DNA from: Galerina marginata
Lineage: Eukaryota > Basidiomycota > Agaricomycetes > Agaricales > Galerinaceae
Assembly: GCA_023014335.1 (NCBI GenBank)
Contig: JAECYW010000013.1
Coordinates: forward strand, 558,001-622,000
Direction: 5' to 3'
Length of the DNA stretch: 64,000 nucleotides
How positions within the stretch are numbered: position 1 is the stretch's first letter; the number at the start of each line of letters is the position of its first letter. Shown here in pieces: positions 46,843 to 57,708 of the stretch. The notes beneath the pieces are model-generated. The model saw nothing but the letters and a program-made list of their open reading frames with translations. It did not search any database and was not told the DNA's origin. Made by a program: the position numbers and the translations under genes.

Positions 46843-48444
46843 ATGAGTTCCAAGAAAAGGTGTGTTCGTTACTCTTCATAGACAACACGAAATAACGAGC
46901 AATTTGCAGCTCGAAGCTCGACCTTCTAGTCCGCGTCCGGTATTCGAATCCTCTGCCCGCGCCGCCATGTCCCCCAAAACTTCTCAATATCCCAACAAAC
47001 CCCATGCGTTATGCGCGTCCCGAATTCCTCAATGCCTTGGCTAATGAAACGCCTCTCCCCATGATTGTTGATGCTGAATGCGGCATGCCGCTAGATCTGG
47101 GCAAATGGGAAAGCCTCTGGGAAGAAAATGGAGACGATTCAAGTGTGTTGTGGAGTTGTATGGCAGAAATGAGGTTCTAACACACGATTCTGGCAACAGG
47201 CCTTAATCCTGACCCTCTAAACCTCCCAAAACTCGACCCGAAAGATGCCTTCCTACTCGCCGATCCTTCTTCTTCAACAAACGCCTATTCAATAAACGGC
47301 TCCACTTCCAATTCCAGTATCGCACACGGCACACCACTTGCAAATGTGCCATGGCTACGAAAGACAGAGTATATCAGCAGAGAAGCGACCCAGCGGTCAG
47401 GAATACAGGAGACGTTCGTCTGCCGTTTCTTGTTCCCATACAGGATACTCAGGCTCTTACTTCCATCGCAGAAAACACATTGTAGCCACGCCGATCGACG
47501 TCTCGAGAAATGCACAACTACGCGACATTGAAGTTTCGTTCGCTGCATGCAACGAAAATTTCTCTCTGGAAACACTACAACACCCCAACAAACCAGATGT
47601 CACCGCCGTCGAGTCCTACCCAGTACTTCCGGACGCGGACATTTGGGCAAATCAATATGATCTTTTCAGGTTTTCAGAGAGGCCTGGAGACAGAGCCCTC
47701 GATGTAAGTGCGAGTATTGAGTTCTGAAATGCATATTGACAGTCAAACTAGACTGAAGACCCCCGTTTGGATTGTGCGATTCTACGACCCATGAAAACGG
47801 AACATGATTCGTTCCTTGCTTTCTACCTCACAGAAGACGACGAATCGGCTGTTTCATTCAAGGAGACGCGCTTCGGTCTTGCCCCTTACGAAGTACCGGA
47901 CAGTCAAGAGGTAATTTTGAGTGATATTGTTTAAAGGACGGCATGTTAATCACACAATTACATGTGCAGGAAACCACATTTCACTTTGTACGCGACTACG
48001 AAACAGTTAAGGTCGAGCAGGAAGTTCCCAACGAATTTCTGCTTGTACTATACGACGGCGATCCAGCACCAGACGCCATCGATGCTATGGATTCAGATCG
48101 CAAACTTCCTCCCAGAGAAAAAGGAGCATATTACAAGAACATTGAGCGGAAGATGCACCTCAAAAAGAAACGCGTCAACGTAATGATCCAGTATATCCTT
48201 CTTGCATTGTTTGCTTAATTGATGTTCTCAGGCTTACGACCAGTATGAAGACAAGTGGGAGATCATTAGAGTGCTGCATGCACCTATGAGCAAAGAGGAA
48301 GAGGATGAGCGAGAAGAAGCATTGGCAGAGGTTGCAGACCCTATGTTCCTGCTTATGAGGGGCGATGCAGATGCTGACGGAGAAGTGGATGATACAGCTG
48401 GGATTCCTCTGAACGGAGCGATTGATATTGTTTCAGAAATTTAG
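46843..48444 (+). CDS. PAF1: PAF1 subunit of the RNA polymerase II-associated factor complex
   Basis: PAF1 is the core of the PAF1 complex, which travels with RNA polymerase II and links elongation to histone modification. The first exon (MSSKKS) is followed by a ~50-nt intron and SKLDLLVRVRYSNPLPAPPC with PPKLLNIPTNPMRYARPEFL, the highly conserved PAF1 start. Then come ETPLPMIVDAECGMPLDLGK, LNPDPLNLPKLDPKDAFLLA and VPWLRKTEYISREA. Later segments are HPNKPDVTAVESYPVLPDAD, IWANQYDLFRFSERPGD, RLDCAILRPMKTEHDSFLAF, FVRDYETVKVEQEVPNEFLL and the acidic C-terminus AYDQYEDKWEIIRVLHAP ending near IVSEI. Six or so introns of 50-60 nt. The middle contains a stretch whose splicing was not fully resolved. 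Confidence 0.9.
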
Positions 48445-48727
48445 ATACATAACCCCGCTCTTTCAGCTTGAGAAAACGATATCAGTTCTCCAAGGGCCAC
48501 TTTTCTAAGTTTGCTTGCTGTGCAGTGTCGCATTCCGTTCAGTCGTTGAATGGCATAACTGGGCTAACCATGGGCTATGGATTGATTCGAGAGGCGCAGT
48601 TCGTGAGCGAACGGGAAAAAGTCAACGTCCTCGAGACTGGCGGGGTGTGTTCATATTTTAGATTCATGTGGGCATACGAACATACAAAGGTGCGATCAAT
48701 GATGAAAAGAAAAGGACTGGCAGCACT

Positions 48728-49241
48728 CTATGCCTCTGTAAGTTCGCGCAACCGACGGACAGTGCTGTAGGTGTTGCGAGTAAACAACAAACTCCATGGA
48801 CAAGGGAACACAAACACGCACCTGCGGACTGTGGCAGCAGCCGTCGTCGAAATGGTCCAAGCACCTCCAGCAATCGTCTTCCCGCAAGCCCCGCAGTGCC
48901 AGATTCCAACAGCGGTCCTCTTCACTGAGTCCTGAAATTCAGATGAATATCAGCACGCTATATCACAGCAGTGAAACCATCCACACCTTTCCGCAGAATG
49001 TGCAGGTGTATCTCGCGTGTTGTGAGATTTCCATCTTTTTGACCTGCTTACGCAGGGAGGCACCATAACGCTATGGATCCAAAAACTCGTTTAGAAACCC
49101 CATCGCCAGACGCTTCGATTGAACCTCGACTCACAGTACCGTATTTACCGGTGATTCCTACTTTCTTGGTGCGTTTTGTCTGTGGGGAATTTGGAATGTG
49201 AGGGGACAGAATTTGCGGGAATTGTCAAGGACACGAACCAT
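48728..49241 (-). CDS. RPL43: 60S ribosomal protein eL43 (L37a)
   Basis: A zinc-ribbon protein of the large ribosomal subunit. The first coding exon is only the ATG (49241-49239), followed at once by GTTCGT and an intron ending CCCCACAG. Then [15 protein letters not shown], a second intron, [20 protein letters not shown] and YTCTFCGK with the first zinc CxxC. After another intron come [20 protein letters not shown] with the second Cxx[15 protein letters not shown], a last intron, and [16 protein letters not shown]. All four zinc cysteines are present. Length (about 92 residues) matches the family. It converges with PAF1 (283 bp between stops). Confidence 0.95.
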
Positions 49242-49735
49242 CTTGAGGAAAGTCGGGTTGGGTCAAGTGCGACGTGAGGTAGCCTCAACGATAATTGGGT
49301 ATGATGCGTGAGAAAGGTTGCGGCAATTCCCAAGAACTGTATAGTTACTCAGCCACTATCTATTTGTATTTTATCAGATAATAATGGGTTCGATCCCGAC
49401 GCCGAAACCCTCGGACGGGTCCTTGACTCCTTGGGGGTGAGTCGCCGGAGACCTCGCTCCCCCCATAAATATCGAATTTTTGGTTGATGTCCATTCTAGT
49501 CAAATTCTAGTCAAATCCTATTGGTAAGGTGCAATAAAATGAATCATTTAAAATTTAAAAAAGAAGACGCCGGGTATCTGGCTCGCGAATATTGCATTTT
49601 TACGGAGTCTCAAGGCAGCGTTCGAATAAGTAGTAATCCGTAGTTAAATATTGAGTAGATGAGGGCATATATGAGAGAAAAAATCGTGGAGAGAGGTAAT
49701 AGTCGTTTGCTTGTCGATCTTGCTAGCATGAATTC
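49242..49735. other. eL43 upstream region and spacer, with a GC-rich structured block
   Basis: About 490 bp between the eL43 start and the SFH5 stop. It should carry the eL43 promoter. A GC-rich block at about 49388-49466 stands out from the AT-rich surroundings and contains a hairpin GACTC-N9-GAGTC. No protein gene is seen and no complete tRNA fold could be made. Confidence 0.45.
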
Positions 49736-51184
49736 TCAGAAGGCTTCAGCATCCCCACCATACCTCTTTGGCAGTTCCTTTTCATCGATATAAGGGAGAA
49801 GGGCCTTCTTGATTGCATGGTGGCTGGTACCGACAACGGTCATCTTTGCAAGTGTATTGGCGGATAGCAAGGGTTTAAAAGCCCAGAAGATCCAATTAAG
49901 AAGAGTGGGAATGTTGACGAAGAATTTCTTGTACTATTGGAAGATTGTTAATTCGGTTCCACCTGGAAAAATAAAATCGGGGACTTACGAGAAGTTCTGG
50001 ATAATGACTTTGGAATATGTTGGTCGCCTCCGCTGCAGCTGCCTTGGAGTTGGCGTCCCTACTTGTGAGACTGACACCTTCGTAATCTACCGGGGGCTTA
50101 GGTGAAGCGAAATATATATAAAACATATCATACCATGAATTTGAAGCATTTGGTCAACCTCAACGAAATCCAGCTCAGCTACACTCTTTTCCATCAGAGC
50201 CACGCGCCAACTATCATGAGGTTCGGTTAACGAGAGTTTACGAAAATGGCAGAAGACTTGCCGAATAAATCTTTGCACGTCTCCGAACACGGATTTCAGA
50301 TCCTGGTTACCACCGTACACATTGTAGCTAAGTTGGAGCAGATAATTCAACACCATGAATAAAAAGAGGGATAAGTCGCCTACGTCACGGGCCTTCCTTT
50401 GTTGTCGCGTCCATAGATGTGCCCAAGGTTCTCAAAAATGTCTGGAGGGAATTCCTCTTTCAGAGCTGCTGCGACACCGAAGGATTCTCTCCATCTCAAA
50501 GTATTAACGAGCATGTCACGGGCTTCAGAGACACTCAGATTTCTGCATCCAGTTATTTATAACGTTGATTTCAAACGATATCTCATACACACCTTGCACG
50601 GAGGAACTTCATAAGTATGACGCTGACACGAGCATCTTTCTGAGGTTGAGCCGGATCGATGGTAATACCCCAAAGAGCGATAGGTTGCTCTCGGGCTTTG
50701 GGGTTATCAGGGTATGCGTTTGCGAAGATATCGGGGAGTTGTGTCTGTATATTTGGCAAGCGTCAACCAATGGCACGGTCAATAAGTCCAAAATACAAAC
50801 TCGAAACTTTGAGAGAGATTTCCATTCAGCCTCAGTGAACCTCTTCGTGAGGGTATTTTGTGGTTCATCTGGTGTTATGGAGGTGGTAATCGAGTCGTTG
50901 GCCATTTCAGTTGGGGCAGGAACAGGGACTTGCTCAGGTTCGGGAGCTGGACCAGGTACGGTACTAGTAGGTTCAGGATGAGGAGTTGCACTGGCAGTTA
51001 CAGTCGACTCGACCTGAAGTGAAGCCTCAGGTGCAGCAGTTGGCTCCGGCACTGTTGTAGCAGTTGTTGGCGCAGGCGTGGCTGCCAGTTGAGGTTCAGG
51101 GGCATCAGGAGAACCTGCGGCTGGGGAAGTAGGTGTGGGCTCGGTGGCAGGGGTTGGCCCAGCGGCATTGGCAGTTTCGGACAT
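49736..51184 (-). CDS. SFH5: SFH5-like phosphatidylinositol transfer protein (CRAL-TRIO)
   Basis: SEC14-family proteins such as SFH5 move phosphatidylinositol between membranes at the ER and plasma membrane. The first ~110 residues are a Pro/Ala/Glu/Thr-rich low-complexity leader (start MSETANAAGPTPATEPTPTS). Next come NTLTKRFTEAEWKSLSKFRT, LPDIFANAYPDNP, ALWGITIDPAQPQKDARVSV and ILMKFLRARNLSVSEARDML. The CRAL-TRIO domain begins near IFENLGHIYGRDNKGRPVTY NVYGGNQDLKSVFG. The C-terminal part is FFVNIPTLLNWIFWAFKPLL, KMTVVGTSHHAIKKALLPYI and DEKELPKRYGGDAEAF-stop at 49736. The fused acidic/proline leader is longer than in yeast SFH5. A decayed copy lies just upstream. Confidence 0.88.
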
Positions 51185-51587
51185 TCTTATGGAAGGTTTA
51201 CGGGCAAAGTACGTGCGAGGTGAAGGCGTTTTGGATAGAGTGGGTCGACTTCAACTGTTATCTGATAAGATGCAATTACATAAGCTGTTTGGACCGCACA
51301 TGATCAGTTAGGCGCTTGAGCTAGGTCCTAGCCTCGAAAGTTTAAAGATGTGAAAACAATTATTGGTGAGCTGCATTAAGATAAATCGATCCCTTCGATA
51401 AAAAATTCCTGTTATATGGGAGACCTTCTAAATCCTGGATAATGCACCACGGGAAAGCGTCAATTTCGAATGTTGTTCGAATGGATCACTTGGGGGACCA
51501 ATGGGGACATACAATAAAGAATGAAAGTTGTATGAGAAAGTAAGAAACTTAAACTTGCTTTGCTTCAAGTTCTGTTACTATAAATTC
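51185..51587. other. SFH5 upstream region
   Basis: About 400 bp between the SFH5 start and its pseudogene copy. No gene is seen; it should contain the SFH5 promoter. Confidence 0.45.
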
Positions 51588-52200
51588 TCAAAAAGCCTCA
51601 GCCTCGCCATGATACCTCCTGGGAAACTTCTTCGCGTCAATACATGGGAGAAGGGCCTCTCTGATTGCGACAAGGTGGCAAGCCCTGTCCCGACAACTGA
51701 CAACTTGCCAATTTATTGATGGAGAGAAAGCGTCAGTGAATTTGAAAAGAAGAGTGAATTTGAATCACCTACGTGACAGGCTTTCCTTTCTTGTCGGGTC
51801 CATAAACCTGCCCTAGGTTTTCGAAATATCCGGAGGGACTCGGAATTCTACACTCAGAGCTGCTTCAATATTTAAAATCTTCCTCCTTTTCAAGGTATAG
51901 GCGAACGCGGCACAAGCCTCGGCAGCGCTTATATTTCTATGTTCAGTTGCAATATGGTCATAAACTTTAAAATACATAAAATACATAAGAAACTGTGCAT
52001 ACCTTTGCAGGGATAAATTTTACAAGTGTCAAGCTGAGACGAGCAACTTTCCCCGGGTGATAATGATCGATAGCAACACCCCAGAAAACAATTGTTTGCT
52101 CTCTTACTTTGAGGCTAGGGACATACTTCTGCATAGTGTCCAAAGTCAATGCCACTGTAGCTGGGGTTGGGGTGACCGAAGTTGCGTCATACAAAGGGGA
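51588..52200 (-). pseudogene. Decayed partial copy of the neighbouring SFH5-like gene
   Basis: The end at 51588 reads ALLPCIDAKKFPRRYHGEAE AF-stop, nearly the same as the intact gene's ALLPYIDEKELPKRYGGDAE AF-stop. Farther upstream NISAAEACAAFAYTLKRRK matches NLSVSEARDMLVNTLRWRE, and REQTIVFWGVAIDHYHPGKV with ARLSLTLVKFIPAK matches REQPIALWGITIDPAQPQKD with ARVSVILMKFLRAR. The exons for the central CRAL-TRIO core are missing. Small insertions and a one-base deletion after PPDI shift the frame and create a stop. The order and strand are those of the parent, so it is a tandem duplicate that lost its middle. Low-complexity remnants may continue to about 52560. Confidence 0.85.
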
Positions 52201-52879
52201 GAGGGTACAGGTGTTTGTTCAGACTGAAAGGCTGAAATGGGTAAAGTGTTATTATGGTCAGAGAGAATCTGTCATTTCCTCCGACAGTGGTGTCAAGGCC
52301 GATCTAGACCGATTCCTGTACAGGTGGACTCGGAGGAGCAAGTTGTTCAGGCATAAAAAATTGAGAGGATACAGTGCCAGTAGGCTTACAAAGCGATATC
52401 ATCTTATCAGGCTCAATCAGGTCCAGCCAGCTCAGCCTAAATCCGATTCACAGATGCAGTTCATGATTCTGGAATTGTTGCAGCACAGGCATCGTGGTAG
52501 CTCGTGTTGAGCTTGTGACATCGGTTCAGGGGTAACGGCAAGCCAGGCACTAGGTATAAATTCAGAAGCATGAGCAGCGACAGCGGCAGCGGTAAATTCG
52601 GACCTTCTTATCAGAGCCTGGCAAAATATACGAACGACTGGGAAGACGTACTTACGGGCGCTTCTTTCACCAGTTTGCTAATCTACACCGTGAGACCAGA
52701 TTGCATAAGCGGCCCAACCCAGAATCAATGCTGTCAAAATTGCCAACACAGCATCGGATACTAAGCAATTGCAGACCCTCACTTTGTTTCAAACATACAG
52801 ATCATCGCAATCCAGAATATCGTAATCCTGAATGCTCCCATTTACCGAGTAGACCTTTCGTCCTTCCCCCGCTATCATA
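52201..52879. other. Spacer between SFH5 pseudogene and sugar-phosphate transporter
   Basis: Probably holds remnants of the Pro/Thr-rich leader of the SFH5 copy (minus-strand PTPATVALTLDTMQ just before it). A minus-strand stretch near 52690-52760 could encode a hydrophobic tail (AVLAILTALILGWAAYAIW then stop), but no upstream exon was found. The right end should contain the transporter promoter. Confidence 0.35.
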
Positions 52880-54591
52880 ATGTCCCCGACTCCTCTCCAC
52901 GCTTATGACTACCCTACGCAGCTCAATCTCGAAGACCAACGATCCCGGGACGGAGGATGGGGCTTGCACGCTGGGCGGTTGCCAATGTATAGTCCTGTAT
53001 GGACCAACGACAAATCCTGGGTCCAGAGAATGGCCAACAACTTCAGCTCGTCTTTGGCTGAACTCCCTACCCTGGTTTCCCGTTATCTCCCTTTTACGAG
53101 CAGAAGATCGGTTAGGTCTTTTGCAACAGGGAGACCTTCAATGACTTCCACGGCCCCTTCATCCAATTTCCTCTTTATATTGTTGTGCGGCCTTTGGTAT
53201 ACTACCTCCGCCCTCTCCTCGAATACAGGGAAAGCAATTTTAAACCAATTCCGTTACCCAGTAACCCTCACCTTTATCCAATTCGGCTTCGTTGCGTCCT
53301 ATTGCCTTTTATTCATGTCCCCAATGGTCCGGTTTTCGAAATTACGCATGCCTACCAGAGCTATCATACGAAGTACACTTCCCATGGGTTTATTCCAAGT
53401 CGGTGGCCACATTTTTTCCAGCATAGCGATTTCGAGGATTCCCGTCAGCACAGTGCATACGATCAAGGTGGGTAGTAATTACTTCACAGAGAAATACCAA
53501 TAACATTCGGCCTATTTATAAAGGCGTTATCGCCTCTGTTCACCGTCGCCGCTTATGCATTGCTTTTTGGTGTCAGCTATTCAAGCAAAACGTACATTTC
53601 TCTCCTACCACTTACCGTCGGTGTCATGCTGGCATGCTCATTCGACGTATCGGCTTCAAACGCCATGGGTTTACTGTGTGCCTTTGGTTCAGCTCTTGTA
53701 TTTGTTAGCTCAAATATCTTCTTCAAAAAGATAATGCCATCCAACAGCGGAGGGACCTCATCGTCTTCTTCCCATAAACTCGACAAAATGAACCTTCTCC
53801 TATATTCTTCGGGAATGGCATTCCTGTTGATGATCCCCATCTGGGTTTATTATGATCTTCCCCGCTTGCTCTCCGGAACCATTCAACCTGCTGTTCCATC
53901 GAAGGGAGGTCCACCGGCCCATTCAGTTGGCTACTATTTCTTTATGAATGGCACCGTTCACTATGCCCAAAACATAATCGCGTTCGTCATTCTTTCTTCC
54001 ACTTCCCCCGTCACATATTCGATTGCGTCCCTTATCAAAAGAGTGGCTGTTATTTGTATTGCCATCGTGTGGTTCAACCAATCTGTTCATCCCATCCAAG
54101 CCTTCGGCATTGTCATGACTTTCACCGGACTGTATATGTATAATAACGCCAAAGGAGATGTCGAAAAAGGCGAAAAGAAATTGCGAAGAATAGAGGCCAA
54201 CCGGGAGATGATGCTACCTACCACCAAGGAAGATGTGCATATACTGCAAGGCAGCGAAACTCCTCCGCTGGAAGCACTTCCAGATTATCAGAACACGGAA
54301 ATCATGGGCATGGGCTCTGGGACGATATACGGGCGTCCGAGAAAAGTATCAATATCAGCTGCGCTGGGACACCAAACATATTCACAGCAGCATCATCGAC
54401 CGCCTCCTGTAACCTCCCTTTATATCAACACATCTGACGCCATACCCTCAATAAAGGAACAAGTCGGGTCGCCTGTGGATTTGTATCCTTCCCCACCGCC
54501 CTCAAATGACTCGCCCCCATCAGATACAATTCCCTTGCCCACAGTTGCTCATTCACCCCATCATTACCACCAAACATCTGTGTTTGCGTAA
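52880..54591 (+). CDS. SLY41-like triose-phosphate/sugar-phosphate transporter
   Basis: A member of the drug/metabolite transporter superfamily, TPT branch; SLY41 works in the ER/Golgi and was found as a suppressor of Ypt1 loss. Two exons (52880-53467, 53524-54591) give 551 residues. A soluble N-terminus of ~85 residues is followed by about ten hydrophobic helices. Typical TPT segments are LLCGLWYTTSALSSNTGKAI, YPVTLTFIQFGFVASYCLLF, GLFQVGGHIFSSIAISRIPV with STVHTIKALSPLFTVAAYAL, SYSSKTYISLLPLTVGVMLA, GSALVFVSSNIFFKKIM and FVILSSTSPVTYSIASLIKR. The C-terminal ~150 residues are cytosolic-looking, Ser/Pro/His-rich, without membrane segments. Substrate cannot be told from sequence. Confidence 0.9.
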
Positions 54592-54819
54592 TTCTTCCTT
54601 TCGTGTTATTACGCTGCAAATTAGAGACATTCCTCATCCTCCTACAAACTACGTAAACCTTCCTTTTACGCATAGAGTATCATCTTCGTTTCCATCATGG
54701 GGAGGCGTTCGACAACCAACTCATCATAGGTCTACCTTCATCAACCCCTTCTATATCTTATTGCCATTTTATTCTTTCTGTATTTTTATTTATTTGGAAC
54801 GACCTGAAATGACCTTATG
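54592..54819. other. 3' region of the transporter gene
   Basis: Short AT-rich stretch between the transporter stop and the target-site repeat of the downstream inverted-repeat element; likely the 3' UTR. Confidence 0.4.
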
Positions 54820-54828
54820 TAAAGACTG
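54820..54828 (+). repeat. Left target-site duplication TAAAGACTG
   Basis: Identical to 55979-55987 on the other side of the element. Confidence 0.7.
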
Positions 54829-55978
54829 TCTTTGGGGGTGAACAATTCCCGTGATAGTGACGGCCCGGTTATGTCACGTGTGACAGCCCAAAACGCCGCA
54901 AATGTTGAGACCAGCTAATTTCACGAGTTTTTCACGCTTTTTCTCCATTTTTTCTCCACAGTAATCATAAAATTATATGTCCTAGTAATATGTTACACTA
55001 ATTTGAGGTCCCAAGGTCCCGTAAGTATCAAAAAAGTAGGAATGTACACTACAAAATGCTGTTTCAGTCCACACGCATCTGATTAGGCTAACAGAAACAA
55101 ATCCATAAACTGGTTTACCTTTTGAATAGATTCCGATTTTCTTAACATGCTCCTCAAAAAACCTCGAAAAACGGAGCAGAATTAAGTAAAGTAGAGCCTG
55201 ATCAAATCTGTAGATCAGCGCGCATTACTGCCAAATTTGGCAAACAGTGATGCGTGGCCCGATTTGGAACGACCTGCAGGACAGTCAATAATAAACACGA
55301 AAAAACTTGATAAAATCATAGCTCAGTCAATTCTGCACCGATTCACATAATTTTTTTTTTGATGGAACACCATTCATAAGCTCTATCTATATATACATTT
55401 AAAATAAGGGCTGATATGGTTCATCAATAGCAGTGTTCTGCCAAGTTTCTGCCTCCTAACCATTTTGAATAGAACTTGTTAACTAGAGCACCTATGCATA
55501 AACTTCATAGAAGTACATTGGTCATAAAATTAATTTAAATCGAACCTCAGAAACAGATTTCTTAATTTCGGACCACATGTCCAAAATATGGACCAAAAAT
55601 AAGCCTATCACATAGATGAGAGCTTAAATTAAAAATTATGGATCTGTAGTTCGATTCAGATTAAAATTCTAAGCAAAATACTCCTATGAATCATGTTTGT
55701 AGGTGCTCTGGTTGTTGAGTTCTATTCAAAATAGTCCTGAAGACAAATTTGGCAGGGAAAACACTCCAATTTCGATTTTTTGACAACAATGTTTAATATT
55801 TAAAAAGTATAATCTTATAGGACTATTGGTAACAGTAATTTAAAGAGAATAGCTGGAGTAAACATTTTATTATCGTGTTGCAGAAAGCACGAAGGCAATG
55901 TTTCAAGGAAATGGCGCTGTCACGACGGTCACACATGCGTCACGCGCCGCGGTCACTAGCAGGGATTGTTCACCCCCA
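54829..55978. mobile_element. MULE-like non-autonomous transposon (~1.15 kb) with 9-bp target duplication
   Basis: TGGGGGTGAACAAT at 54833 is mirrored exactly at 55978 on the other strand. Imperfect similarity continues for about 55 bp (both ends have TAGTGAC and GTGTGAC further in). The direct repeat TAAAGACTG flanks it: 54820-54828 and 55979-55987. A 9-bp duplication with long terminal repeats is typical of Mutator-like elements. The left end carries four extra bases (TCTT) between the repeat and the inverted repeat. The inside is AT-rich and has no transposase frame. Confidence 0.75.
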
Positions 55979-55987
55979 TAAAGACTG
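55979..55987 (+). repeat. Right target-site duplication TAAAGACTG
   Basis: Directly abuts the right inverted repeat and matches 54820-54828. Confidence 0.7.
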
Positions 55988-56145
55988 CTCGTTGCTTGAG
56001 CAAAGAGTGGGTCGTGACATAATTGGTGTGTGACATGTAACAAATCGACTTTTCCGCACGTGGTGTTGGAAGAAAGTCGCCAAAAGCCTCTCGACAACGG
56101 GCACGCCGACACTCTCCGCCTCCCTCAAGCAGACTTCAGCACAGT

Positions 56146-57267
56146 ATGGTCCGTACTTTCCATCCGAGTGGCTTTCAGGAGCTCATCGTGGTCGTTATTC
56201 TGGCGAAAATACGGTCCTAATCGATGGATGCGTCGAGACTATGCTAGATGACCTTCCGATGTGTTCTTGGAGATACTCCGCCCAAGCATATTGAGACTGA
56301 CACTTTGGCCTACAGGCTCGCGGACCCAAAAAGCATTTGAAGCGTCTCAGTGCCCCTTCATCATGGATGCTGGACAAACTCAGTGGGACTTACGTGAGTC
56401 CTCAGATACTGGATATTAGGACTTGTGCTGAGCAACGATTTTTCTCATTCGATTAGGCCTCCCGCCCCTCCCCCGGTCCCCATAAGCTCCGCGAATCACT
56501 CCCTCTTACCGTCTTCCTCCGCAACAGGCTAAAGTACGCCCTGACTGGGAAGGAAGTCACATCCATTGTCAAGCAGCGCTTGATCAAAATCGACGGGAAA
56601 GTCCGCACAGACCCTACCTTCCCTGCTGGCTTCATGGGTGAGCGAGCTCAATTCTTGCTCCAAAATATCTAATCTAATGTGTCTTGCTAGATGTTATTTC
56701 CATTGAAAAGTCTGGAGAACACTTCCGTCTCCTCTACGACGTCAAAGGCCGTTTCACCATTCACAGAATCACCCCCGAGGAAGCCACCTATAAACTCCTC
56801 AAGGTCCGTCGTGTCGCTATCGGTAACGGTGGTGTCCCCCACGTTGTGACTCACGACGGTCGCACCATCCGTTATCCCGATCCCCACATCAGAGCCAACG
56901 ACACTGTGAAATTTGACATTGAGCAAGGCAAGATCACCGACTATGTCAAATTCGACACAGGTAACATAGTGATGGTTACCGGTGGACGTAATATGGGCAG
57001 AGCTGGTGTCATCGTGCACCGAGAAAAGCACATAGGAGGATTCGATATTGTTCACGTCAAGGATTCTCTGGACAGGACATTCGCTACCCGGTTTGTCTCA
57101 GTTTTGCTTCTATCAATTAACGTGCTAAATTGTGCATGCGTAGTCTCACCAACATCTTCGTCATTGGTGAGGGTATCAAGTCTTGGATATCTTTGCCTAA
57201 GGGCAAGGGAATCAAGCTTACGATTACAGAGGAGCGCGATGTAAGGAGAAAACGAGCGGCAGAGTAA
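56146..57267 (+). CDS. RPS4: 40S ribosomal protein eS4
   Basis: A small-subunit ribosomal protein with S4-type, central and KOW domains. The proposed first coding exon is the ATG at 56146-56148, directly followed by GTCCGT and a 167-nt intron; exon 2 begins [20 protein letters not shown]. Later exons read [80 protein letters not shown] and [20 protein letters not shown]. The last exon is [20 protein letters not shown] with a KRAAE end. About 262 residues, as expected. Because every eS4 starts [12 protein letters not shown], the M must come from an upstream exon, and this ATG with its donor is the best candidate. It begins 159 bp past the transposon repeat, so the transposon sits in its promoter region. 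Confidence 0.95.
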
Positions 57268-57708
57268 ATTTGAGTCTTCGAAGTGTTGCCCTACTTTTTC
57301 CTTCCTCTATGTTTTGTATGCCTACCACATGACATATCTTCATGCAAATCATGGTGCTTATAAAATCCCCAGCAGTGTACAACTTATGAGTTATACGGCT
57401 TGGGATACAGTGCCAAGGTGCAGGAGAAACGACATTCAATAGTATATATTGGAGGCAGGCTGCAGCCCAACAGCAAAGCTTCTCTTCTTTCGAGAATGAC
57501 CGACAAGCCCAAAAACATATATGCTCAGTATTGGAGATGTAGCGGTGTGGCACATGATGCATTAGACGCTGGTCCAGGTGTCTTTGATTCGTTGACGCCA
57601 ACGAGTCTAAGTTGCAAGGATGTCAACGACCCAGAACAGGAACACGATATTGGAAGATGAACATTGATGATGTTGCATTTGGTTGCATTGAGGTATTTCT
57701 ACTGGCTA
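57268..57708. other. Convergent spacer between eS4 and PSO2
   Basis: About 440 bp holding two 3' UTRs. An 86-codon plus-strand ORF here has no recognisable feature and is probably chance. Confidence 0.5.

Noticed and set aside
49382..49402. tRNA gene suggested by GGTTCGATCCC
   Set aside because: No matching acceptor or anticodon arm could be folded on either strand.
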